From Nonlabens xylanidelens (lineage in GTDB: Bacteria; Bacteroidota; Bacteroidia; Flavobacteriales; Flavobacteriaceae), in assembly GCF_002934445.1 (NCBI RefSeq), contig NZ_PTJE01000001.1, forward strand, positions 372,001-436,000: a DNA stretch of 64,000 bases. The letters run 5' to 3'. Positions 1-6,638 of the stretch are shown here, in pieces. Below the pieces are notes generated by a model. That model searched no databases, was not told the origin of the DNA, and saw nothing but the letters and a program-made list of their open reading frames with translations. Position 1 is the stretch's first letter; every line of letters starts with the position of its first letter. The translations under genes were made by a program, and so were the position numbers.

Positions 1-314
1 GCATATATAGGTCTAGAAAAGTTGTATTTATTAAATATCTTAGTAGGTATCAAAACCACTATAATCATCGCGACACCTATAATGATAGATAGCTGCTGTT
101 GTATACCAAAAAGGTGCATGCTTTTACCTAAAAAACCAAATACAAAACCTAAAAAGCCATAGGTAAACAACCTACCTCCATGATAACCCAATAACTGGAA
201 AAAGCGTTTACTCTTACTCTTGCGATCTAATGGCAATAAAAATGCAATAGGACCGCACATTCCCACACAGTGAAAACTACCCAGTAAACCAAATATGAGT
301 GCAGACCACAACAT
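1..314 (-). CDS. Sulfite exporter TauE/SafE family protein, 3' end cut by window edge
   Basis: The first about 104 residues of a polytopic membrane protein. It begins MLWSALIFGLLGSFHCVGMC and continues through GPIAFLLPLD and further hydrophobic segments. The GSFHCxGMCGPI motif is typical of the SafE/UreH-like transporter that closes cbb3 oxidase operons and is thought to act in copper or heme delivery for oxidase assembly. The ATG lies 2 nt after the ccoH stop, so the genes are translationally coupled. The C-terminus lies outside the window. The family call is firm; the transported substrate is unknown. Confidence 0.85.
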   Translation of the reverse strand, partial: MLWSALIFGLLGSFHCVGMCGPIAFLLPLDRKSKSKRFFQLLGYHGGRLFTYGFLGFVFGFLGKSMHLFGIQQQLSIIIGVAMIIVVLIPTKIFNKYNFSRPIY

Positions 315-316
315 TC

Positions 317-763
317 TTAATAAAGTATTTCTTCTTTATACATGTAAGACTGCCCATCATACGTCCAGTCTATAGTAATATTCCAGCGACCGCCTATCAT
401 TTTATTGTCAGGTATGAGCAAATTATGATCAGATAGTGAAAGTTCAGTCTCAAAATCCAATACTTGATTAGACGGTCTATAAAGGAACATTTTACCTTTA
501 ATTCTCTCTACGTTTAACTGCGATGGAAAAGTAATCATCCATCCGTTTTCAGTTCTTTTACTTACTATTTTCTCAGAGAGGTTATTTGCATTTGTCTCTG
601 CATCTATCTCATTTTGATAGTACATTTCTTTCTCATAGTATTCTTCTGTTACTAGGTCATGACTATATCGCTGGTCTGTAATCATGGTGATTACAAAGTA
701 TAGTATAAAGCCTATAAAGCAAGACATACCTACTACTATTCCTGTTCCCCAATTCCATTTCAT
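317..763 (-). CDS. ccoH: FixH/CcoH family protein, cbb3 oxidase assembly
   Basis: 148 aa with one N-terminal transmembrane helix (about residues 8-28) followed by the conserved stretch YSHDLVTEEYYEKEMYYQNEID, typical of FixH, and a periplasmic beta-rich domain. FixH/CcoH associates with the cbb3 complex and stabilises its assembly. It sits between the small Cys-rich gene and the TauE/SafE transporter, all on the minus strand, in the usual Bacteroidota order. Length and motif fit the family. Confidence 0.9.
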   Translation of the reverse strand: MKWNWGTGIVVGMSCFIGFILYFVITMITDQRYSHDLVTEEYYEKEMYYQNEIDAETNANNLSEKIVSKRTENGWMITFPSQLNVERIKGKMFLYRPSNQVLDFETELSLSDHNLLIPDNKMIGGRWNITIDWTYDGQSYMYKEEILY

Positions 764-795
764 CTCCTTAATCCGATTTAGTCGGCGGCTATTAA

Positions 796-936
796 TTATT
801 TAACTACTGCTTTCTTTTCTGTAGCAATAGATTTATTGGCCAGTTTTTCCATCATTAATTTTGCCTGGCAACTTTGATTTAAACCTGGTTGCCCTTTTTT
901 ACAACCCTGACAGCAATTCTTTTTTTCTGCACTCAT
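796..936 (-). CDS. Small cysteine-rich protein (46 aa) in the cbb3 operon
   Basis: A 46-codon ORF beginning MSAEKKNCCQGCKKGQPG, with four cysteines at residues 8, 9, 12 and 23 (a CCxxC cluster followed by a lone Cys), then a Lys/Ala-rich tail. It fills the gap between ccoG (ends 972) and ccoH (starts 763) on the same strand, with only one palindromic repeat between it and ccoG. No family is recognised. The cysteine pattern and location suggest metal (copper or Fe-S) handling during oxidase assembly, which is inference. The ORF is too short for many gene callers, but it is codon-like and in a tight operon. Confidence 0.6.
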   Translation of the reverse strand: MSAEKKNCCQGCKKGQPGLNQSCQAKLMMEKLANKSIATEKKAVVK

Positions 937-952
937 AGTTAGATGTTTGTTA

Positions 953-968
953 CGCTTTCGCGAAAGCG
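953..968. repeat. Dispersed palindrome GCTTTCGCGAAAGC, copy 1
   Basis: Perfect 16-bp palindrome (the 14-mer plus flanking C/G) just after the ccoG stop and before the small Cys-rich gene. It is one of 16 exact copies in the window. Confidence 0.95.
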
Positions 969-971
969 GTA

Positions 972-2393
972 TTAATTATAACTACGTGGTCCTAAAAAGG
1001 CTGTAGTAGTAGTTTCTATTACTTGATCACCACTCATAATTTCTATTTCTAGTCGCTCCTTATCAGTCTTTATAGCACTAGCATTAATTTCTATAAAAAG
1101 AGTTCCTTGCGTTAGTCCTGCCTCTGGCACAGTTACACTCGTGTTAGAAACCAGCTTAATTGTTCCTTTATGAGATTTTAAACGGAAGGTGATACTATCA
1201 ATAGGTTCTACCGTTTTATTTACCAGTTTATAGGTGTAGACATTACTAATAATATTATCTGCCTTATGTTCATATAACTGACCTGGTAATCTTAAAATAC
1301 TTGCCTCTACATCATTGCGCAGAAATAGCATTCCTATTAAAACGGCAGTAAGAATTCCTAAAACAACTATATACCCTTTAAGCCTAGGAGTCAGTTTAAA
1401 TTTCTCACCCTTTTCAATGTTGTCTTCACTAGTGTAACGTATAAGACCCTTAGGTAGATCTACAGCTTCCATCATGTGGTCACACGCATCTATACAGGCT
1501 GTACAATTTACACATTCTAGTTGTGTACCATTACGTATATCTATTCCTGTAGGACAGACATGTACACATGCAGAACAGTCTATACAGTCACCTTTTCCTG
1601 ATGCCGGACGATCTTCTTTCTTTTTAAACTTTGCTCTACCTTCTTCTTTCTCACCACGTTTATGATCATAGGCAACTATTATAGATTTATTATCAAGAAG
1701 AGCACCCTGTAAACGTCCATAAGGACATACTATAATACATACTTGCTCTCTAAACCAGGCAAAAATGAAGTAGAATACTCCTGTAAAAATCATTAAAGAA
1801 ATGAGCGTACTTCCATGTTGCGACGGCCCGTCTGTAATGTATCTTATCAACTCATCACTACCGATTAAGTAAGCTAAGAATATGTTTGCAATTAAGAACG
1901 AGATAATAAAAAAGATGCTCCATTTGAGAACTCTTTTTCTGATTTTTTCAGCATTCCATGGCATTTTTGCAAGACGTATTTGCTTACCTCTATCTCCATC
2001 TATCCAGTACTCGATACGTCTGAAAACCATTTCCATAAAAATGGTTTGTGGACATATCCAGCCACAAAATAAACGCCCAAAGGCTACTGTAAAAAAGATA
2101 ACAAAGACTACCCCTATAATCATCATGATTACAAATAAGTAAAAGTCCTGAGGCCAAAACGGAAAACCGAATATATTAAAACGACGTTCTAAAATATTGA
2201 ACATCATGAACTGGTTGCCATTGATTTTTATGAATGGCGCAGAGAACAAAATAAGTAATAAAGCATAACTCACATACTTGCGATACTCATACCATTTACC
2301 TGAGGGCTTTTTAGGGAATACCCATGCACGCTTACCTTCTTCATTAAGCGTGCCTATGGTATCTCTAAAATTTTCTTGACCTTGATCTGCCAT
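972..2393 (-). CDS. ccoG: Cytochrome c oxidase accessory protein CcoG (FixG/RdxA)
   Basis: 473 aa. It has about five membrane segments, a FCGWICPQTIFMEMVFRRIE motif near residue 110, and two adjacent ferredoxin-like clusters CIDCSACVHVCP and CVNCTACIDACD (about residues 270-305), followed by a last helix (about 342-360) and a C-terminal periplasmic Ig-like domain. CcoG is a Cu(II)-reducing Fe-S membrane protein needed for cbb3 copper loading. It lies downstream of the cupin-like gene in the oxidase operon. Domain order and length match the family. Confidence 0.95.
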   Translation of the reverse strand: MADQGQENFRDTIGTLNEEGKRAWVFPKKPSGKWYEYRKYVSYALLLILFSAPFIKINGNQFMMFNILERRFNIFGFPFWPQDFYLFVIMMIIGVVFVIFFTVAFGRLFCGWICPQTIFMEMVFRRIEYWIDGDRGKQIRLAKMPWNAEKIRKRVLKWSIFFIISFLIANIFLAYLIGSDELIRYITDGPSQHGSTLISLMIFTGVFYFIFAWFREQVCIIVCPYGRLQGALLDNKSIIVAYDHKRGEKEEGRAKFKKKEDRPASGKGDCIDCSACVHVCPTGIDIRNGTQLECVNCTACIDACDHMMEAVDLPKGLIRYTSEDNIEKGEKFKLTPRLKGYIVVLGILTAVLIGMLFLRNDVEASILRLPGQLYEHKADNIISNVYTYKLVNKTVEPIDSITFRLKSHKGTIKLVSNTSVTVPEAGLTQGTLFIEINASAIKTDKERLEIEIMSGDQVIETTTTAFLGPRSYN

Positions 2394-2409
2394 GATGATT
2401 TATTTATTT

Positions 2410-2733
2410 TTAAAAAACAGTCAACTCTTTTGAGTCGCCTAGTAGCAGTAAAAAAACAGCGTCAAAAACGCCTACTACAGAATGTTTTATATCCTTAGGG
2501 ATATCAAAAGAGTCAAAACGTTCTAAACGATAACTGTGTGTTGCCGTATTAAAATCTATCTCTCCTTGTACTACCATTAATTTTGCCTTTTCTTGTGCAA
2601 TATGTTCTGGTAATTCTACTCCACGACGCAATCCTATCGCTAGCAGTTTCTTTCCTGCTTTCTCATAAATCTGTTTTATGAGAGGTTCTTTACTCGATGC
2701 TAGCGCTTCAGACATTTCATTAAGAATAAGCAT
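2410..2733 (-). CDS. Cupin-like small protein in the cbb3 operon
   Basis: 107 aa, no signal peptide or membrane segment. The predicted beta-rich stretches (KAKLMVVQGEIDF, YRLERFDSFDIPKDIKHSV) resemble the small cupin-fold protein often found between ccoP and ccoG in Bacteroidota. It starts 11 nt after ccoP and ends 17 nt before ccoG, so it is co-transcribed with both. The usual cupin His/Glu metal-binding set is not obvious, so an enzymatic role cannot be claimed. A role in oxidase assembly or sensing is inference from position only. Confidence 0.65.
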   Translation of the reverse strand: MLILNEMSEALASSKEPLIKQIYEKAGKKLLAIGLRRGVELPEHIAQEKAKLMVVQGEIDFNTATHSYRLERFDSFDIPKDIKHSVVGVFDAVFLLLLGDSKELTVF

Positions 2734-2743
2734 CTTACTGTTT

Positions 2744-3697
2744 TTAATTATTAATATCTACTACTATAATAGAGTCCTGAACGATCTCTTCTACCTCTGG
2801 TTGTGTTTCTACTGGCGCATTAGGGTCTATCCATAAATCACCTTCTGGCTCTTTAGGGTCTGCAGGAGTTGTACCTTGAAAATTGATGACATAACTAGCT
2901 ACTTGAGCCATTTGTGCTGGTTTTAAATCTTTTTTCCAAGAAACCATTCCTTTTCCAGATCTACCACCTTCAGATATGGTATTAAATACATTTTTAATAC
3001 CGCCACCTAGAATCCAGTGTTTATCGGTAAGATTAGGACCGATACCACCACCACCATCTATCTTGTGACAGGCGATACAGTTCTCTCCAAAAATGGCTTC
3101 ACCTGCTTTAAGGTCTGCAGCATCGGTAAGCAACACAACCGTATTTACATCTACTAGATCTTTTGCGGTTTTTTTCCATTCTTCTATTTCTATTTTTGCA
3201 GCAGCGACAGCTGTTTCATATTCTTCTTCTTGATTATAGTCATTAAAGACTTCAAATCTTACCAGATAAATAACTGCAAATATGATAGATGCATAGAATC
3301 CATAAACCCACCATGGCGGTAAATTGTTATCTAATTCTTGAATACCATCATAATTATGGTCTAGAATAATCTCGTGCTCATCTTCTATATCTCTACTTCC
3401 TAATGATGCTTTGTATTTATCCTTAATCCATTTAAATTGATTTGCCTTTGCGACAGCGGCATTCTCATCGTACTTTTCTTGAGCTTCTGGTTTAAGACTT
3501 TGATATAAAATACTTTGTAAAGTCGTCACACAAGCTTCTCCTGCTATATAAAACAGTATAATAACACCTAGAATAGCCCATAATAATGGTTGCTCTATAA
3601 ATATAGATTCTTCTCCTGTGGTCCCTATCCAATCAAGGAATAAGTACCCCAAAATAGCTACTCCTAATACACGTAAATATGATGCTGTATTTCTCAT
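2744..3697 (-). CDS. ccoP: cbb3-type cytochrome c oxidase subunit III, monoheme
   Basis: 317 aa. Two N-terminal helices (about residues 10-60) are followed by a linker, a further helix (WWVYGFYASIIFAVIYLVRF, about 128-148) and one cytochrome c domain. The only heme-binding motif is CIACH near residue 206, followed by GGGGIGPNLTDKHW and the likely axial Met in GKGMVSW. Proteobacterial CcoP usually carries two hemes; only one motif is visible here. It feeds electrons to CcoNO. Its ATG overlaps the ccoQ stop as TAATG, indicating translational coupling. The C-terminal tail is acidic and Pro-rich. Confidence 0.93.
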   Translation of the reverse strand: MRNTASYLRVLGVAILGYLFLDWIGTTGEESIFIEQPLLWAILGVIILFYIAGEACVTTLQSILYQSLKPEAQEKYDENAAVAKANQFKWIKDKYKASLGSRDIEDEHEIILDHNYDGIQELDNNLPPWWVYGFYASIIFAVIYLVRFEVFNDYNQEEEYETAVAAAKIEIEEWKKTAKDLVDVNTVVLLTDAADLKAGEAIFGENCIACHKIDGGGGIGPNLTDKHWILGGGIKNVFNTISEGGRSGKGMVSWKKDLKPAQMAQVASYVINFQGTTPADPKEPEGDLWIDPNAPVETQPEVEEIVQDSIIVVDINN

Positions 3698-3891
3698 TAT
3701 TTTAATTGATTAGGGTTAATAGTATCATCATTAAGCGGGATATTACTTACCTCTACAATATGTGATTTCTTTGCGGTAAATACCCACCAGAATAATCCCA
3801 TGAAAAAGAAGAAAAATATAAGTAATGATATCAATGGATAGATCTCTACTCCATCAATGTTTTCTAGGTTTCCTTTTATAAATTTCAACAT
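3697..3891 (-). CDS. ccoQ: cbb3 oxidase small subunit CcoQ
   Basis: 64 aa with a single transmembrane helix (ISLLIFFFFFMGLFWWVFTA, about residues 22-41) and a short cytosolic tail. It lies between ccoNO and ccoP and overlaps ccoP's start by one base. Length, topology and position match CcoQ, which stabilises the oxidase complex. Sequence conservation in the family is weak, so the call rests mostly on context. Confidence 0.88.
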   Translation of the reverse strand: MLKFIKGNLENIDGVEIYPLISLLIFFFFFMGLFWWVFTAKKSHIVEVSNIPLNDDTINPNQLK

Positions 3892-3894
3892 AAC

Positions 3895-6096
3895 TTATTG
3901 ATTTATGTTTAGTGCAGTACCATCTGCAGTTGTAACTTTGATATCTGTTCCTAAGCGTTGTAGGTATGCGATAATTGCGATCAATTCACGGTTGCGCATT
4001 TCTATAAACTCTTCTCCATTATCTAGAGCATACTTCTTATCTGCCTCATAGGTTTTTGCAAAATCAGGATCGCTATAAAGATTTTTTTCTATCTCGATAC
4101 CTTGTTCTAGCATCCATTCTTGTGCGCGGTCTATTTCTTCTTGAGTATATGGCACACCTAAGGACACCATAGCTTCCATCTTAGTTTCTGTAGAACTTTT
4201 ATCCAGCTCATTTTGAATAAGCCATTTATAAGATGGCATTATAGAGCCCTCTGACGTACTCTGCGGATCGTAAAAGTGATTTAAGTGCCAGTTATCACTG
4301 TACTTACCACCTACACGTAATAAATCTGGACCGGTACGTTTACTACCCCATAAAAATGGATGGTCGTAAACAAATTCTCCTGCCTTAGCATATTCTCCAT
4401 ATCGCTCTACTTCACTTCTAAATGGACGCACCATTTGAGAGTGACACCCTACACAACCTTCTCTTATGTATATATCACGACCTTCTAGTTCTAGAGGTGT
4501 ATATGGTTTTACACTTGAGATTACTGGTATATAATCGTCTACCATTAAGGATGGAATAATTTGCACCATACCACCTATAAGAATAGCTACTGTAGCAAAC
4601 AAGGTTAATTTAACCGGTCTTCTTTCTAACCAGGTATGGTATCCTTCTTTATTAGTACGGTTCTTAGTTACTTTTTCAAGAGCTGCTGCTTCGGCAAGCT
4701 CATCAGTTACTTGAGAACCAGCTCTAGCTGTCATAATAAGGTTGCAAACACCTGTTAAAGCACCTATAATAAACATAGTTCCTCCTATAGCACGCATCCA
4801 GTACATAGGGATAATTTCTATAAGTGTTTCTAAGAAAGAATAGGTTAATCTACCATCTGGATTAAATTCTTTCCACATTAACGCTTGTTGAAAACCAGCC
4901 ACATACATAGGCAGTGCGTATAATATGATTCCTAATGTTCCTATCCAGAAATGCGCATTGGCTAGTTTTGTAGACCATAACTTTGTCTTAAATAATCTAG
5001 GTACCATCCAGTAAACCATACCAAAGGTTAAGAAACCATTCCACGCTAGTGCTCCTACATGCACGTGAGCGATAACCCAGTCACTAAAGTGAGCAATAGC
5101 ATTTACATTTTTAAGAGATAACATAGGTCCCTCAAAGGTGGCCATACCATATCCTGTAATGGCTACTACCATAAATTTTAAAACAGGATCTGTACGTACT
5201 TTATCCCATGCACCACGTAGGGTTAACAATCCGTTAATCATACCACCCCAAGATGGAGCAAGCAACATAATTGAAAAAGCAACACCTAGGTTTTGTGCCC
5301 AGTCTGGTAATGCAGAGTATAGTAAATGGTGCGGTCCTGCCCATATATAGATAAAGATCAATGACCAGAAGTGAACTATAGATAATCTATAAGAATACAC
5401 CGGTCTATTTGCTGCTTTAGGTACAAAGTAATACATCAAACCTAAGAAAGGTGTGGTTAGAAAAAAGGCAACCGCATTATGTCCGTACCACCATTGCACC
5501 AGCGCATCTTGCACACCAGCATACATAGAATAACTCTTAAGAGCTCCTACAGGTACTTCCATACTATTAACTATATGTAAAACTGCTACGGTAACAAATG
5601 TCCCTAGATAGAACCATATCGCAACATATAAATGTCGCTGTCTTCTTTTGAGAATAGTACCTATAAGGTTAGCACCAAAAGCAACCCAAATAATAGCGAT
5701 AGCTATATCAAATGGCCATTCTAACTCTGCATATTCTTTTGAAGTTGTATAACCTAGAGGTAGTGTTATCGCAGCACCTACTATGATAGCCTGCCAACCC
5801 CAAAAGTTTAACTTACTCAACCAGTCTTTCCACATTCTTGCCTTAAGAAGACGCTGACTGGAATAATAAACTCCAGCAAAAATGGCATTTCCTACAAATG
5901 CAAATATGACCGCATTAGTGTGTAAAGGACGTAAACGACCAAAACTTAACCACGAGATACCATCTGTCAGGTTAGGAAATAAAAACATAAAGGCTAGTAG
6001 CAGCCCTACACTCATTCCTACAACGCCCCAGAACATTGTAGCAATGATAAAATTGCGTACGATTTTGTTATCGTAATAAAACTTTTGTAATTCCAT
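3895..6096 (-). CDS. ccoN: Fused cbb3 oxidase subunits I and II (CcoN-CcoO)
   Basis: 733 aa. Residues about 1-465 are the CcoN heme-copper core with many membrane helices and conserved His-containing segments (RPLHTNAVIFAFVGN, WYGHNAVAFFLT, WAGPHHLLYSALP, WVIAHVHVGALAWNG). A linker leads to a CcoO part: one helix (about 497-517) and a monoheme domain with CVGCHSQMVRPF near residue 545, then PDLLRVGGKYSDNWHLNHFYDP and SIMPSY. Fusion of the two subunits into one chain is characteristic of Bacteroidota cbb3 oxidases. It is the terminal O2-reducing, proton-pumping unit for low-oxygen respiration. Confidence 0.97.
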   Translation of the reverse strand: MELQKFYYDNKIVRNFIIATMFWGVVGMSVGLLLAFMFLFPNLTDGISWLSFGRLRPLHTNAVIFAFVGNAIFAGVYYSSQRLLKARMWKDWLSKLNFWGWQAIIVGAAITLPLGYTTSKEYAELEWPFDIAIAIIWVAFGANLIGTILKRRQRHLYVAIWFYLGTFVTVAVLHIVNSMEVPVGALKSYSMYAGVQDALVQWWYGHNAVAFFLTTPFLGLMYYFVPKAANRPVYSYRLSIVHFWSLIFIYIWAGPHHLLYSALPDWAQNLGVAFSIMLLAPSWGGMINGLLTLRGAWDKVRTDPVLKFMVVAITGYGMATFEGPMLSLKNVNAIAHFSDWVIAHVHVGALAWNGFLTFGMVYWMVPRLFKTKLWSTKLANAHFWIGTLGIILYALPMYVAGFQQALMWKEFNPDGRLTYSFLETLIEIIPMYWMRAIGGTMFIIGALTGVCNLIMTARAGSQVTDELAEAAALEKVTKNRTNKEGYHTWLERRPVKLTLFATVAILIGGMVQIIPSLMVDDYIPVISSVKPYTPLELEGRDIYIREGCVGCHSQMVRPFRSEVERYGEYAKAGEFVYDHPFLWGSKRTGPDLLRVGGKYSDNWHLNHFYDPQSTSEGSIMPSYKWLIQNELDKSSTETKMEAMVSLGVPYTQEEIDRAQEWMLEQGIEIEKNLYSDPDFAKTYEADKKYALDNGEEFIEMRNRELIAIIAYLQRLGTDIKVTTADGTALNINQ

Positions 6097-6098
6097 AG

Positions 6099-6308
6099 TT
6101 ACTTGAGTTGATCTTTCAATAAAATAGGTTGATTTGATTTTGCGCTGTCCGTGCCCTTTTCCTTAATAAGCTCATCGTCAAAAAGCATGCGCACAGACGG
6201 TGTGTATGTGTCGTCATACTGCCCCTTTTTAACCGATAGAATAAAGGCTACAAAGAAGATAACTGCGACACAAACGCTTATTGCGAGAAGCATATAAATG
6301 ATATTCAT
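6099..6308 (-). CDS. ccoS: cbb3 oxidase maturation protein CcoS
   Basis: 69 aa. It has one N-terminal helix (IIYMLLAISVCVAVIFFVAFILS) followed by QYDDTYTPSVRMLFDDE, the typical CcoS pattern (D-[DL]-x-TP-x-R-[MI]-L-x-DD). CcoS is needed for cofactor insertion into the cbb3 core. It is the first gene after the Fnr-type promoter at 6327-6369 and is followed 2 nt later by ccoNO. Confidence 0.93.
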   Translation of the reverse strand: MNIIYMLLAISVCVAVIFFVAFILSVKKGQYDDTYTPSVRMLFDDELIKEKGTDSAKSNQPILLKDQLK

Positions 6309-6326
6309 AGTTGTTTAATAAAGTGG

Positions 6327-6354
6327 TAAAATTACCGTGGTAACCTTTTACAAA
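6327..6354 (-). promoter_or_regulatory. Predicted promoter of ccoS-ccoNOQP
   Basis: Read on the minus strand: a -33 TTTG (6351-6354), a 16-bp spacer and a -7-like TAATTTTA (6327-6334), about 20 nt before the ccoS ATG. A Crp/Fnr box abuts it upstream. It shares layout and flanking sequence with the ccoI and usp promoters. Confidence 0.55.
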
Positions 6355-6357
6355 CGA

Positions 6358-6369
6358 TGACATATGTCA
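6358..6369. promoter_or_regulatory. Crp/Fnr-type operator upstream of ccoS
   Basis: TGACATATGTCA is a perfect 12-bp palindrome of the Crp/Fnr form TGA-N6-TCA. It ends 3 bp upstream of the -33 TTTG on the minus strand (class II-like activator position). Near-identical sites lie at 9105 and 10841. The regulator encoded at 9207 is the obvious candidate. Confidence 0.65.
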
Positions 6370-6397
6370 GCTTTTGAATTTAATTGTGTGTAAAAAA

Positions 6398-6637
6398 TCA
6401 CACCATTATGTATAATCCTAACAGGGCTGTAGACTGCTGTAATGTATTGATAGAGATACCTTTCACATCTTCCTTTGTAAAAGACTGTTGCTCTAGTGAC
6501 TTTAATTGTGCTTGTGCATTATGGTATTCTCTTTTAAAATACTGTTGCATCACTGCACACGCAGTACAATTACTCTGCATGTATAAATTCTTGAGAGTGT
6601 TTAATTCTAAATCGAGTTGAAGAGCTTCCTTTTTCAT
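6398..6637 (-). CDS. Small hypothetical protein (79 aa) between ccoI and ccoS
   Basis: 79 aa, mostly helical, Gln/Leu-rich, with a single CxxC (SNCTACAVMQQYF, about residues 23-35). The ATG follows the ccoI stop after one base, so translation looks coupled to ccoI. No family is recognised. The CxxC beside the copper-transporting ATPase CcoI could point to metal or thiol chemistry, but that is inference. An ORF on the opposite strand (6384-6620) covers the same bases; the minus-strand reading is preferred because of the coupling and the operon context. Confidence 0.5.
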   Translation of the reverse strand: MKKEALQLDLELNTLKNLYMQSNCTACAVMQQYFKREYHNAQAQLKSLEQQSFTKEDVKGISINTLQQSTALLGLYIMV

Positions 6638-6638
6638 C

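Noticed and set aside
3440-3470. AVAKA segment in ccoP as a palindrome copy
   Set aside because: The DNA differs at several positions from GCTTTCGCGAAAGC; the peptide similarity is weak and may be chance.
6384-6620. 78-codon plus-strand ORF
   Set aside because: It overlaps the minus-strand 79-aa gene, which is coupled to ccoI; its composition is Cys-rich and repetitive in a way typical of an antisense shadow.
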